Source of the DNA: Chromatium weissei
Lineage (GTDB): Bacteria; Pseudomonadota; Gammaproteobacteria; Chromatiales; Chromatiaceae
DNA: 64,000 bases
Direction: 5' to 3'
Assembly (NCBI RefSeq): GCF_016583765.1
Contig: NZ_NRRR01000004.1
Location: 186,001-250,000 of the forward strand
The notes beneath the pieces are model-generated. The model saw only the letters and a list, made by a program, of their open reading frames with translations. It had not been told where the DNA came from and did not search any database. The translations under genes were made by a program, and so were the position numbers. This document shows, one piece after another, positions 46,325-55,563 of the stretch (its first letter is position 1; every line of letters begins with the position of its first letter).

Positions 46325-47197
46325 ATGAATAAAAAAACACTTTGCAACGCCTTTACTATAGATGTCGAAGACTATTTTCAAGTTTCTGCGTTTGAAAAAC
46401 ATATTCGACGTGACGATTGGCCAACGTTGCCATGTCGAATTGAACAAAACATGACACGTATTCTGGCACTTCTCGATGAATACAACATTAAAGCAACTTT
46501 TTTTACACTTGGTTGGATCGCTGAACGTTATCCAAAACTGATTCAGGAGTTAGTTGCTTGTGGGCACGAATTAGCGAGTCACGGCTATTCGCATATTCGA
46601 GTGACACAGCAAGAGCGTACTGCTTTTATTAAAGATGTTCGTCATACCAAAGCATTGCTTGAAGATATTAGCGGTATTGAAGTGCTCGGTTATCGTGCAG
46701 CCAGTTATTCAATTGATCGTACTTGCCTTTGGGCACATGCTGCATTATATGAATCTGGTTACCGTTATAGTTCAAGCATCTATCCAATTCATCATGATTT
46801 ATATGGCATACCAGATGCGCCTCGTTTTGTTTATCAACCTCTTTTAGATCATCCTGAATTTATTGAAATTCCAATTACAACTGCTGATTTTTTTGGACAT
46901 CGTATTCCGGCTGGCGGTGGTGGTTATTTCCGATTTTTTCCCTATTGGTTTTCTCGTTTTGCAATAGAGCGCGTGAATAGCCAAGACAAGGAATCAGCAC
47001 TATTTTATTTTCATCCTTGGGAAATTGATCCTGAACAACCTAAACAAACAGGAATCAATCTAAAAACACGTTTTCGCCATTACTTAAATTTGCATCGTAC
47101 TGAATCAAGATTACGGCAATTGTTTACTGATTTTCACTGGGACAGAATGGATCGCATTTTTTTAGATAAAACCATCAACAATCACGCAATAAAATAA
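46325..47197 (+). CDS. XrtA system polysaccharide deacetylase
   Basis: A NodB-type carbohydrate esterase with the C-terminal DUF3473 extension, 290 residues. I place the start at ATG 46325, since MNKKTLCNAFTIDVEDYFQV is the conserved N-terminus. Metal-site elements are FTIDVEDYF (catalytic and metal Asp), ATFFTLGWIAERYP and the HELASHGYSH motif. GYRAASYSI forms another active-site wall. It probably removes acetyl groups from the exopolysaccharide, although XrtA-family members are not biochemically defined. No signal peptide is visible, so it may act on the cytoplasmic side. Confidence 0.92.
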   Translation: MNKKTLCNAFTIDVEDYFQVSAFEKHIRRDDWPTLPCRIEQNMTRILALLDEYNIKATFFTLGWIAERYPKLIQELVACGHELASHGYSHIRVTQQERTAFIKDVRHTKALLEDISGIEVLGYRAASYSIDRTCLWAHAALYESGYRYSSSIYPIHHDLYGIPDAPRFVYQPLLDHPEFIEIPITTADFFGHRIPAGGGGYFRFFPYWFSRFAIERVNSQDKESALFYFHPWEIDPEQPKQTGINLKTRFRHYLNLHRTESRLRQLFTDFHWDRMDRIFLDKTINNHAIK

Positions 47198-47220
47198 CTG
47201 AATGAATAGCGGAGAACGTG

Positions 47221-48267
47221 ATGAATAATTTAGCAGTACCGGCGCATATTCGACAGCTTTCTGTGCAGGACATGACGCGCTGGGACGCATTTGTTGAACA
47301 ACAATCGAATGCCACTTTTTTTCATCGCGCAGGTTGGAAAACCGTTTTAGAGCAATCGTTTGGACATGCAGCTTATTATCTATTTGCTGAATCAACTCAG
47401 GGTGAAATTTTAGGCATTTTACCGCTTGCACATATAAAAAGTCGTTTATTTGGAAATACACTGATTTCGACACCCTTTTGTGTTTACGGTGGAAGTGTTG
47501 CTGTCAATAAAGAAACTATTCAACAGCTCGATGCTGCCGCTTGTCGTTTAGCTGAAGAATTACAAGTTGATTGTTTAGAATTGCGTCAACGCAGTTCGTT
47601 TCATCACGATTGGCCTTCTAAAAATCTATACGTTACTTTTCGTAAACCAATTGACGCTGATTCTGAAAAAAATCTATTGGCAATTCCACGTAAACAACGC
47701 GCAATGGTACGCAAAGGAATTCAAGCGGGCTTGGTAAGCGATATTGAAGATGGAATTGATTTAGCACATCAGGTTTATTCAGAAAGCGTCCGTAATTTAG
47801 GAACGCCGGTTTTTTCTCGACGTTATTTTCGTATTCTAAAAGATGTTTTTGGCACGAATTGCGAAGCACTAATTGTGCGTCACGGTCAAAAAGTTGTTGC
47901 AGGCGTTGTTAATTTTTATTTTCGAGATGAAGTTTTACCCTATTACGGTGGAGGAATAGCGGCAGCACGAGAATTGAAAGCGAATGATTTTATGTATTGG
48001 GAAGTTATGCGTCGCGCCAGTGAACGCGGTTATCGTTTATTTGATTTTGGGCGCAGCAAACAGGGTACTGGTTCTTTTGATTTTAAGCGCAATTGGGGAT
48101 TTGAGCCTGAACCCATGCATTATGAATATCATTTAGTTAATGCAAAACAGATTCCTGATATTAATCCTCTCAATCCCAAATACCGATTATTCATTGCAGC
48201 GTGGAAAAGATTACCGTTACCAATCAGTCAATTGATTGGGCCGCTACTCTCTCGCAATCTTGGTTAG
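47221..48267 (+). CDS. XrtA/PEP-CTERM system FemAB-like protein
   Basis: A 348-residue GNAT/FemAB-family protein of the XrtA locus. I use ATG 47221, with GGAGAA at 47211-47216. Motifs include SNATFFHRAGWKTVLEQSFGH near the N-terminus, LLAIPRKQRAMVRKGIQAG in the middle and a second GNAT half with FYFRDEVLPYYGGG and FDFGRSKQGTGSFDFKRNWG. FemAB proteins transfer amino acids from aminoacyl-tRNA, so a peptidyl decoration of the polysaccharide is possible. The substrate is not known for this branch. Confidence 0.9.
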   Translation: MNNLAVPAHIRQLSVQDMTRWDAFVEQQSNATFFHRAGWKTVLEQSFGHAAYYLFAESTQGEILGILPLAHIKSRLFGNTLISTPFCVYGGSVAVNKETIQQLDAAACRLAEELQVDCLELRQRSSFHHDWPSKNLYVTFRKPIDADSEKNLLAIPRKQRAMVRKGIQAGLVSDIEDGIDLAHQVYSESVRNLGTPVFSRRYFRILKDVFGTNCEALIVRHGQKVVAGVVNFYFRDEVLPYYGGGIAAARELKANDFMYWEVMRRASERGYRLFDFGRSKQGTGSFDFKRNWGFEPEPMHYEYHLVNAKQIPDINPLNPKYRLFIAAWKRLPLPISQLIGPLLSRNLG

Positions 48268-48277
48268 GTTAATTCGC

Positions 48278-49480
48278 ATGGAAGACCTACTTTTTTTAGT
48301 TCACCGTATTCCTTATCCACCGAATAAAGGCGACAAAATTCGCTCTTTTCATTTGTTGCAATATCTCAGCCGCTACTATCGAATTCATCTTGGTACCTTT
48401 ATTGATCAACCGGCTGATCAAGAATACTGCGAAACAGTACAATCATATTGTGTCAGCACTTGGTTTGGAAAATTATCACCGCGACAAGCGAAACTCAAAA
48501 GTATTACAGGTTTATTCAGTGGCGATGCCCTAACGCTGCCTTATTATTATCAACCTGAACTTAAAAAATGGATTAAAGCGCAATGCGCTAAATACAACAT
48601 TAAACGGGTTTTAGTGTATTCATCTGCAATGGCGCAGTATGTAGTTGATGCTGAATTTTCAACTATGCAGCGAATTATCGATTTCGTTGATGTTGATTCG
48701 GAAAAATGGCACCAATACAGCACCACCAAAAGATTTCCAATGCGTTGGATTTATCAACGTGAAGCAATACGCTTAGGTCAATTTGAACGTAAAGTGGCTG
48801 GCATTTTTAATGCCAGTGTCTTTGTATCTGATACAGAAGCAGCATTATTTCAACAGAAACTCGGTCTCAATACAGCGCAAGTAGTGGCTGTTAATAACGG
48901 TGTTGATGCTGATTTTTTTAAACCAGATGCGCAGCGTCAATCACCATTTCATGGTATTGCACCACGATTGGTTTTTACTGGTGCAATGAATTATTGGGCA
49001 AATGAAGAAGGTGCGAACTGGTTTGCCCAGCAAATTTTACCGACAATACGTCAGTCATTTCCGACTTGTGAATTGTATATTGTGGGCATGAATCCAACCG
49101 CAGGTGTGCGGCAATTAGCGAATTTATCGGGCGTAACGGTAACGGGTGCAGTCGCAGATGTACGCCCATATGTGCAACATGCTGATGTCGTAATAGTGCC
49201 ACTACGAATTGCAAGAGGCATTCAAAACAAGGTGTTAGAGGCAATGGCGATGGCGCGTCCGGTCGTAACGACAGGTGCTGCGCTTGAGGGTATTCCGGCT
49301 GAAGCGGGGCGTGAAATACGAATTGCCGACACCGCATCTGCATTTGCGGAACAAGTAATTGATATTCTGAATTATCCTGATTCAATGCTGGGTATTCATG
49401 CACGGGATTTTGTGGAAACACGTTTTTCTTGGGCAGCGAGTTTGCCAAAAATTCTCACTCTGCTAGAAGGATCAAAATGA
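48278..49480 (+). CDS. XrtA locus glycosyltransferase (TIGR03087-type)
   Basis: A 400-residue GT-B (GT4-like) glycosyltransferase. The start MEDLLFLVHRIPYPPNKGDK is the family N-terminus; the frame is open 42 bases earlier inside the FemAB gene but not conserved. The C-terminal half contains VFTGAMNYWANEEG, VTVTGAVADVRPYVQHADVVIVPLR and the nucleotide-sugar binding GIQNKVLEAMAMARPVV. It would add a sugar to the repeat unit at the cytoplasmic membrane. Its stop overlaps the xrtA start (ATGA). Confidence 0.93.
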   Translation: MEDLLFLVHRIPYPPNKGDKIRSFHLLQYLSRYYRIHLGTFIDQPADQEYCETVQSYCVSTWFGKLSPRQAKLKSITGLFSGDALTLPYYYQPELKKWIKAQCAKYNIKRVLVYSSAMAQYVVDAEFSTMQRIIDFVDVDSEKWHQYSTTKRFPMRWIYQREAIRLGQFERKVAGIFNASVFVSDTEAALFQQKLGLNTAQVVAVNNGVDADFFKPDAQRQSPFHGIAPRLVFTGAMNYWANEEGANWFAQQILPTIRQSFPTCELYIVGMNPTAGVRQLANLSGVTVTGAVADVRPYVQHADVVIVPLRIARGIQNKVLEAMAMARPVVTTGAALEGIPAEAGREIRIADTASAFAEQVIDILNYPDSMLGIHARDFVETRFSWAASLPKILTLLEGSK

Positions 49481-51036
49481 ATAACGCAACCAAAGCAGTC
49501 AATAGCCAATCAATCGATTGGATTAGGCTAATCGAATTAAGTTTTTTTGCCATTATTTTAATAACATTGTTGTGGTCAAGTTACGTTGACATCGTGCATA
49601 TTTGGTTACGTTCACAAACATTTACGCATGGCTTTTTAGTGGTTCCCATTGCAGGTTATCTTATTTGGCGTAAACGTTTAGCAATTCAGCAAATAACATT
49701 TACAACCGCGCCAATCGCTATTCCTATCATTGCCGTTACCGGATTAATTTGGCTGCTAGCGCGATTCACTGAGGTTGCTGTTGTCGAGCAGTTCACCGCA
49801 GTTGCATTCATTCCGCTAATTGTGTGGTTAATACTCGGTACGGCAGCAGCGCGTGTATTGGCATTTCCTCTGGGATTTCTCATCTTTGCAGTACCGATGG
49901 GTGAAGCATTGGTTGATCCGTTAATGCAATTCACGGCCGCATTTACGGTGATGTTATTGCGCTTAACTGGATTGCCCGTATTTTGGGATGGTACTTTTTT
50001 TAGTATTCCAAGTGGTGATTGGTCGGTTGTTGCTGCTTGTAGTGGTATTCGTTATCTTATTGCATCATTGTTTCTCGGTACGCTTTACGCTTATATCAAT
50101 TATCGTGCGTTATGGCGACGCATTTTGTTCATTATTTTATCTGCAATTGTGCCCATTTTTGCAAATGGATTGCGTGCTTATATCATTGTGATGATTGGTC
50201 ATCTTAGCGATATGAAACTGGCAGTTGGTGTCGATCATTTAATTTATGGCTGGGTTTTTTTTGGCGTGATCATGTTTTTGCTTTTTGCGCTCGGTAATTT
50301 ATGGATGGAGCCACCATTAACGACTACATCAAATAAAATGACTATTGATTCAGAATTGCCATCAATCGCTGTAACAACAGAACCATTAAGCCGCAGTGCC
50401 GTGTTATTAGCAATTGGATTGATTGCGTTTGCATTCTGGCCGCTGCTCGATACGTTATTGCAACGCACGCAATTCACTCCAGCTAACTTTTCATTGACAT
50501 TGCCCGTTGGTCAAGCGCATTGGCAAATTCGCGCCAGCGCATTTACTGATTGGACACCGCATTATCTCAATGCAACATTAGAAATGCGCCGTGATTTTGA
50601 AGATCAAATGAATACTGCTGCGCCAGTTGGTTGTTATTTTGCGTTGTATGGCAATACAAATGGTGAATTGGTGAATTCAGAAAATGTCATGGTGTCTCAA
50701 GGCGATTTAGTGTGGCGAATGCCGACACATCAAGAAGTTGATGTGTCTATTGCGAGCGATGATTTGACGGTGATTGAATCGCGGTTGCGTTCCGATACTC
50801 AGATGCTATTGACGTGGAATTGGTATTGGATTGATGGCTATGCTACTGCGAATGAATATCTAGCAAAATTCTATCAGTTATTAGCGACAATTAAAGGACG
50901 TGGACAGCGGCAAGTCGGCGTGGTGCTTTATACGACAATTACCGATAATAAACAGGATGCGGCGCGTCAACAGTTGCAGCGATTTGCGAATGAGATGCTG
51001 CCAGTCATCAATGCGCGTTTGCATGAAATACCCTGA
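49477..51036 (+). CDS. xrtA: exosortase A with fused EpsI domain
   Basis: XrtA is the membrane transpeptidase-like enzyme that processes PEP-CTERM sorting signals. With ATG 49477 (AGAAGG before it) it has 519 residues. The first part has about eight membrane helices. The catalytic residues are Cys188 in VAACSGIRYL, Arg233 in NGLRAYIIV and His254 in GVDHLIYGWVFFG. The C-terminal 200 residues form a periplasmic EpsI-type domain, with QAHWQIRASAFTDWTPHY and PTHQEVDVSIA. The single-chain fusion is usual for exosortase A. Its PEP-CTERM substrates are not in this window. Confidence 0.96.
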   Translation: MNNATKAVNSQSIDWIRLIELSFFAIILITLLWSSYVDIVHIWLRSQTFTHGFLVVPIAGYLIWRKRLAIQQITFTTAPIAIPIIAVTGLIWLLARFTEVAVVEQFTAVAFIPLIVWLILGTAAARVLAFPLGFLIFAVPMGEALVDPLMQFTAAFTVMLLRLTGLPVFWDGTFFSIPSGDWSVVAACSGIRYLIASLFLGTLYAYINYRALWRRILFIILSAIVPIFANGLRAYIIVMIGHLSDMKLAVGVDHLIYGWVFFGVIMFLLFALGNLWMEPPLTTTSNKMTIDSELPSIAVTTEPLSRSAVLLAIGLIAFAFWPLLDTLLQRTQFTPANFSLTLPVGQAHWQIRASAFTDWTPHYLNATLEMRRDFEDQMNTAAPVGCYFALYGNTNGELVNSENVMVSQGDLVWRMPTHQEVDVSIASDDLTVIESRLRSDTQMLLTWNWYWIDGYATANEYLAKFYQLLATIKGRGQRQVGVVLYTTITDNKQDAARQQLQRFANEMLPVINARLHEIP

Positions 51037-51085
51037 AATAACGATGCAACAGAATCGGCTTTGATGAATAAGGAGATAATTTAAG

Positions 51086-52975
51086 ATGTGCGGAATTGCT
51101 GGAATCTTTGATACGCGAGAACGCCGCGCCATTAACGCCGAGCAATTGGCGCAAATGAATCAGACATTATTTCATCGCGGCCCTGATGATGGTGGGCTGC
51201 ATTTAGAGCCGGGTGTGGGTTTGGCGCATCGGCGATTATCCATTATTGATTTATCCGGCGGACATCAGCCGTTATTTAATGAAGATGAATCCGTCGTCGT
51301 CGTTTTTAATGGCGAAATCTATAACTTTCAGGAATTGATTGCGGAATTGCGTATTGCCGGACATCAATTCAAAACTCATTGCGATACCGAAGTCATTGTT
51401 CATGCGTGGGAAGAATGGGGCGAACGCTGTGTCAATCGCTTTCGTGGCATGTTTGCGTTTGCGCTCTGGGATCGCAATCGTAAGACGTTGTTTTTAGGGC
51501 GAGATCGGCTGGGAGTGAAGCCGCTGCATTACGCGCTCACTGCGGATGGATTTTTGCTTTTTGCTTCTGAAATCAAAGCGTTGCTGGTTGATTCCACGTT
51601 GAAACGCGACCTCGATCCATTCGCGGTGGAGGAGTATTTTGCCTACGGTTACATTCCCGATCCGCGCAGCATTTTCAAATCAATCAATAAGTTACCGCCG
51701 GGGCACACGCTGACGCTGCAGTGTGGAAACGGAAAATTGCCCGTTCCGCACGAATACTGGGATGTGTCGTTTCAGCCCAATGGCGTGACTCAGATGGGCG
51801 AGGCGAGCGCGCAAGTGATTGAACGGTTACGCGAAGCGGTGCGCATTCGTTTGGTCGCGGAGGTGCCGCTGGGTGCGTTTTTGTCTGGCGGTGTCGATTC
51901 GAGCGCGGTCGTGGCGATGATGGCGGGGCTGTCGACTCGCGCCGTCAATACCTGTTCGATTTCCTTCGGCGATCCGCGTTTCAATGAAAGTGCGTTTGCC
52001 GAGCGCGTGGCGCAGCGTTATCGCACCGCGCATCATGTTGAAGTCGTTGATTCTGATGACTTTGATTTGATTGACAAACTCGCAGCACTGTACGACGAAC
52101 CCTACGCTGACAGCTCGGCAATGCCGACCTATCGCGTGTGTGCGCTGGCGCGGCAACGGGTGACAGTGTGTTTATCCGGCGACGGCGGTGACGAAAGTTT
52201 TGCCGGTTATCGCCGCCATCGCTGGCATGTGCACGAAGAGCAGGTGCGCGGACGCTTGCCGCAATGGCTGCGCGGTCCGCTCTTTGGCACGTTCGGCGCG
52301 GTGTATCCAAAAGCAGATTGGGCTCCGCAGATATTGCGAGCAAAATCAACGTTATTGGCGCTGGCACGCAATTCAATTGACGGTTATTTTGACAGCGTGT
52401 CAATTCTCGATGCGACGACGCGAGAAGCGTTATTTTCGCCGCAATTCAAACGGAATCGTCAAGGTTATCAAGCTGTTGAAGTGTTGCGCCGCTACGCTGC
52501 ACGTGCACCGGAACATCCGCTGTCACGGGTGCAGTATTTGGATATGAAAACCTATTTGCCCGGCGATATTTTGACGAAAGTGGATCGCGCCAGCATGGCG
52601 CACGCTTTGGAAGTGCGCGTGCCATTTCTCGATCATCAATTTATTGATTGGGTATCGGGATTGCCACCTGAATTGAAATTGCAGGGGCGCGAAGGTAAAT
52701 ATGTCTTAAAAAAGGCATTGGAACCGCATTTGGGTGATGACATTTTATATCGTCCCAAAATGGGTTTTGCCGTGCCCTTGGCGAATTGGTTTCGTGGTCC
52801 ACTGCGAGAACGGGTGCGACGCAGTTTATTGGGTGAACGCTTAAATGACACTGGATTATTTAATACCAAACAATTGCAGTGGATGGTGGAGCAACATCAA
52901 TCAGGAGCACGCGATTTCAGCCCAGCAATTTGGAGCTTGTTAATGTTTGAAGCGTTTTGTGCAAATAGAATGTAA
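51086..52975 (+). CDS. XrtA/PEP-CTERM system amidotransferase (asparagine synthase-like)
   Basis: A 629-residue class II glutamine amidotransferase fused to an asparagine synthetase domain. Cys2 of MCGIAGIFD is the nucleophile; HRGPDDGG and LAHRRLSIIDLSGG complete the glutaminase. The synthetase ATP-binding P-loop is LSGGVDSSAVVAM near 265, and LSGDGGDESFAGYRRHR follows. It belongs to the XrtA-locus branch rather than true AsnB, judged by its place after xrtA. It probably amidates a uronic acid or aminosugar of the polymer. It is the last gene of the locus here. Confidence 0.92.
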   Translation: MCGIAGIFDTRERRAINAEQLAQMNQTLFHRGPDDGGLHLEPGVGLAHRRLSIIDLSGGHQPLFNEDESVVVVFNGEIYNFQELIAELRIAGHQFKTHCDTEVIVHAWEEWGERCVNRFRGMFAFALWDRNRKTLFLGRDRLGVKPLHYALTADGFLLFASEIKALLVDSTLKRDLDPFAVEEYFAYGYIPDPRSIFKSINKLPPGHTLTLQCGNGKLPVPHEYWDVSFQPNGVTQMGEASAQVIERLREAVRIRLVAEVPLGAFLSGGVDSSAVVAMMAGLSTRAVNTCSISFGDPRFNESAFAERVAQRYRTAHHVEVVDSDDFDLIDKLAALYDEPYADSSAMPTYRVCALARQRVTVCLSGDGGDESFAGYRRHRWHVHEEQVRGRLPQWLRGPLFGTFGAVYPKADWAPQILRAKSTLLALARNSIDGYFDSVSILDATTREALFSPQFKRNRQGYQAVEVLRRYAARAPEHPLSRVQYLDMKTYLPGDILTKVDRASMAHALEVRVPFLDHQFIDWVSGLPPELKLQGREGKYVLKKALEPHLGDDILYRPKMGFAVPLANWFRGPLRERVRRSLLGERLNDTGLFNTKQLQWMVEQHQSGARDFSPAIWSLLMFEAFCANRM

Positions 52976-53017
52976 TCGCGTTAATTCAATAGCGCATGAT
53001 TGAGCAACACCGCATTT

Positions 53018-54334
53018 TTAATCGGTATTCGATTGAAATAACATCGCGGCAGCCAATGGCGCTGAGGGAAAATACAGATGCAAATAACTCGCTTGCACCG
53101 CGCCCTGTCGATAAAACGGTTCGCCGCATTGACCATCGCGCTGCCGCCGACTGAAACCGCTGGGCATCACCGGCGTGTCCATCGTCGAATGGTGAAAACT
53201 GTGACCGCGCAAACTGCCCTGCGCGGTGTCGAGCGCCTGCATTCCCAGTCCAGCCAACCGCGTTTGTAACCGTCCGCGCCCCGCCAAAATACCGGTCAAC
53301 GCCGCGCCATTTCCGGCCTGATCGGTTAAATAATCCAGCAAATACAACATTCCTCCGCATTCAGCATACAGCGGACGACCAGCCGCAACATGTGTCCGCA
53401 GCGCCCGCGTCATGCCGGTATTCGCTGCCAACGTCGGCAAATGCAGTTCGGGATAACCGCCCGGCAAATAAATGGCATCGGCGTTCACGTCGTCATCGGC
53501 GAGCGGCGAAAAAAACTGCAATTCCGCGCCGAGTGCAGTCAACGTGCGCAAATTATCGGCGTACAAAAACGAAAACGCGGCATCTCGCGCCACGGCAATG
53601 CGCATTCCGGCGAGCAGTTGCGGCAACGGTGCTGCGGCTGGCGGCGCTGAAAATTGAACTGGTGCGGGTAAGTGCGCCAGCGCCGTTGCGGCAATTCCAT
53701 TCGCCGCTGCATCAAGCCGTTGTTCTAAATCAGCAATTTCCTCCGCTTGCACCAAACCCAGATGTCGACTCGGCAGCAGCGCCGTGCTCGGAACACGCGG
53801 CAAACCACCGAGATAACGCACCGTTGCGGGCATTCCGGCTTGCAACATTTCGGCGTGACGGGCGCTGGCGACGCGATTGGCAATCACTCCGGCAAATGGC
53901 AGCGTCGGACGATATTGCGCCAGCCCGAGCGCCAGCGCTCCGAACGTTTGTCCCATGCCTTGCGTATTCAGCAGCGCCACCACTGGAATCGCAAACCGCT
54001 CCGCTAAATCTGCGCCGGACGGTGCGCCGTCAAACAAACCCATCGCACCCTCAATCAGAATTAAATCGGCTTCACCCGCCGCGTCATACAGCGCCCGCTG
54101 GCAATTCGTTTCGCCCACCATCCACAAATCCAACGGTTTCACTTCCGCACCGCTGGCGCACTGCAAAATCATCGGATCAAGAAAATCGGGGCCGATTTTG
54201 AACACGCGCACGCGTCGCCCCAAGCGACGGTGATACCGCGCCAACGCCGCAACCAGAGTCGTTTTGCCCTGACCGGAAGCAGTCGCCGTGATCAACAGCG
54301 CCGGACAACTGCGAAATGGTGGTAAATTTGACAT
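53018..54334 (-). CDS. cobB: cobyrinate a,c-diamide synthase
   Basis: CobB/CbiA amidates the a and c side chains of cobyrinic (or hydrogenobyrinic) acid with glutamine and ATP. I start it at ATG 54334 (MSNLPPFRSCPALLITATAS), because the open frame to 54580 has no similarity. The 438-residue protein has the dethiobiotin-synthetase-like P-loop TATASGQGKTTLVAAL (about 16-31), IEGAMGLFDG and the C-terminal glutamine amidotransferase with YAECGGMLYL near 326 and a final VQASYLHLYF. It is divergent from the cobE-like gene with only 39 bases between, so the promoters overlap. Confidence 0.96.
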   Translation of the reverse strand: MSNLPPFRSCPALLITATASGQGKTTLVAALARYHRRLGRRVRVFKIGPDFLDPMILQCASGAEVKPLDLWMVGETNCQRALYDAAGEADLILIEGAMGLFDGAPSGADLAERFAIPVVALLNTQGMGQTFGALALGLAQYRPTLPFAGVIANRVASARHAEMLQAGMPATVRYLGGLPRVPSTALLPSRHLGLVQAEEIADLEQRLDAAANGIAATALAHLPAPVQFSAPPAAAPLPQLLAGMRIAVARDAAFSFLYADNLRTLTALGAELQFFSPLADDDVNADAIYLPGGYPELHLPTLAANTGMTRALRTHVAAGRPLYAECGGMLYLLDYLTDQAGNGAALTGILAGRGRLQTRLAGLGMQALDTAQGSLRGHSFHHSTMDTPVMPSGFSRRQRDGQCGEPFYRQGAVQASYLHLYFPSAPLAAAMLFQSNTD

Positions 54335-54373
54335 GTGAATCAACGTGATAATGAATGATTGAAAGGAATCGAC

Positions 54374-54760
54374 ATGCAGCAAAACATCGTCATCGGCATC
54401 GGCTGTCAACGCGGCATCGCGCTCGCCACCTTGGAAATGGCGATTGAAGCCGTGCGCGCTCGGCTCGGCTCGATTGAAGTGCATTGTCTTGCCAGTCACG
54501 AACGCAAAGCGGATGAATCGGCATTGCTGGCGCTGGTCGCTGCTCGTGGCTGGTCGATTCAGTTTTACTCCGCTGCGCAATTGGCTGCGGTTGCCGTGCC
54601 GAATTCGTCAACGCGAGTTGTGGCTGAAATGGCAACGCCGAGTGTCGCCGAAGCTGCCGCGCTGCTCGCCAGTGGCAATGTGACGTTGCTGATTGAGAAA
54701 TGTAGTTATGTCGGTAGCGATGGCAAGGCGGTCACGCTGGCTGTTGCAGCATGTCGTTGA
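54374..54760 (+). CDS. cobE: CobE / CbiG C-terminal domain protein
   Basis: A 128-residue stand-alone CbiG_C domain: IVIGIGCQRGIALATLEMAI at the N-terminus, SHERKADESALLALVAARGW, and the glycine-rich TLLIEKCSYVGSDGKAVTLAVA at the end. CbiG opens the delta-lactone in the anaerobic B12 pathway through its N-terminal domain; the C-terminal part alone is called CobE in aerobic-pathway organisms. Its exact role is unclear. AAGGA at 54362-54366 supports ATG 54374. Divergent from cobB, convergent with the ABC ATPase gene. Confidence 0.85.
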   Translation: MQQNIVIGIGCQRGIALATLEMAIEAVRARLGSIEVHCLASHERKADESALLALVAARGWSIQFYSAAQLAAVAVPNSSTRVVAEMATPSVAEAAALLASGNVTLLIEKCSYVGSDGKAVTLAVAACR

Positions 54761-54774
54761 TATTCAACGGCAAT

Positions 54775-55563
54775 TTAGTCTGTGGCGCAGCGCCAAGGCA
54801 CGAGATAACGTTGCTGGGCATGTTCACCAATCACCGCTTCAATGCCATAAACTCGCCGCAGATTCTCCGCATTTAACACCGCGTCTGGCGCTCCGCTGGC
54901 CACCAATTCACCGTGATGAAGCAGCAGCAGCCGATCACAAAATCGACTCGCCAGCGTCAAATCATGCAGCACCACAATCACGCTCGCGCCGCGTTGACAC
55001 TGTTTTCGCAGCAGCGCCATCACTTCCAATTGATGCCGAGGATCAAGCGCGGCAACGGGTTCATCGGCCAACAGCAGCGGCGCATTGACCGCCAACATTC
55101 GCGCCAGCCGCACTCGCGCCCGTTCACCGCCAGACAATTCAGTCAACCGCCGCTCGCGCAACGCCCAAACATCGGTGACGCGCATTGCCTTCGCAATCGC
55201 CGCTTCATTCGCTGCGTTCTGTTGACTCGCGCCGCGCCACCAACTGCCACGATACGGATGCCGACCGAGACGCACCAAATCCTGCACTGTGATCGGCCAC
55301 TGCACCGAATGCTCTTGACTGAGATATGCCAATTGGCGCGCACGTTGCGGCGCGGTCAGCGTGTCAATCGCCGCACCGCGCAACGCCATCGCGCCTTGAT
55401 ACGGCAGCAATTGCGCAATCGCTTTGATTAACGTGCTTTTTCCCGCGCCATTCGGTCCAATTAAGCCCAGCAATTCGCCCGAGCCGAGACGAAACGACAG
55501 CGGTTGCACCAGCGTTTTTCCGCCAATTTGCACACTGCAATCAGTCACATGAAGCAAATTCAC
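54775..55563 (-). CDS. btuD: cobalamin/iron-chelate ABC transporter ATP-binding protein (BtuD-like)
   Basis: A 262-residue ABC ATPase of the FecE/BtuD class. Walker A is GPNGAGKST (36-44), the signature is LSGGERARVRLA and Walker B is LLADEPVAALDP. The start overlaps the permease stop by four bases. Proximity to cobB and cobE, and the presence of a BtuF-like protein in the other cobalamin operon, suggest B12 or cobinamide uptake. A siderophore or haem substrate cannot be excluded by sequence alone. Confidence 0.85.
   Translation of the reverse strand: MNLLHVTDCSVQIGGKTLVQPLSFRLGSGELLGLIGPNGAGKSTLIKAIAQLLPYQGAMALRGAAIDTLTAPQRARQLAYLSQEHSVQWPITVQDLVRLGRHPYRGSWWRGASQQNAANEAAIAKAMRVTDVWALRERRLTELSGGERARVRLARMLAVNAPLLLADEPVAALDPRHQLEVMALLRKQCQRGASVIVVLHDLTLASRFCDRLLLLHHGELVASGAPDAVLNAENLRRVYGIEAVIGEHAQQRYLVPWRCATD

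Noticed and set aside
53392..54201. 269-residue plus-strand frame opposite cobB
   Set aside because: Low-complexity Arg/Ala/Pro composition; cobB on the other strand has all family motifs.
54335..54580. 82-residue N-terminal extension of cobB
   Set aside because: Runs antisense through cobE and has no similarity to CobB.
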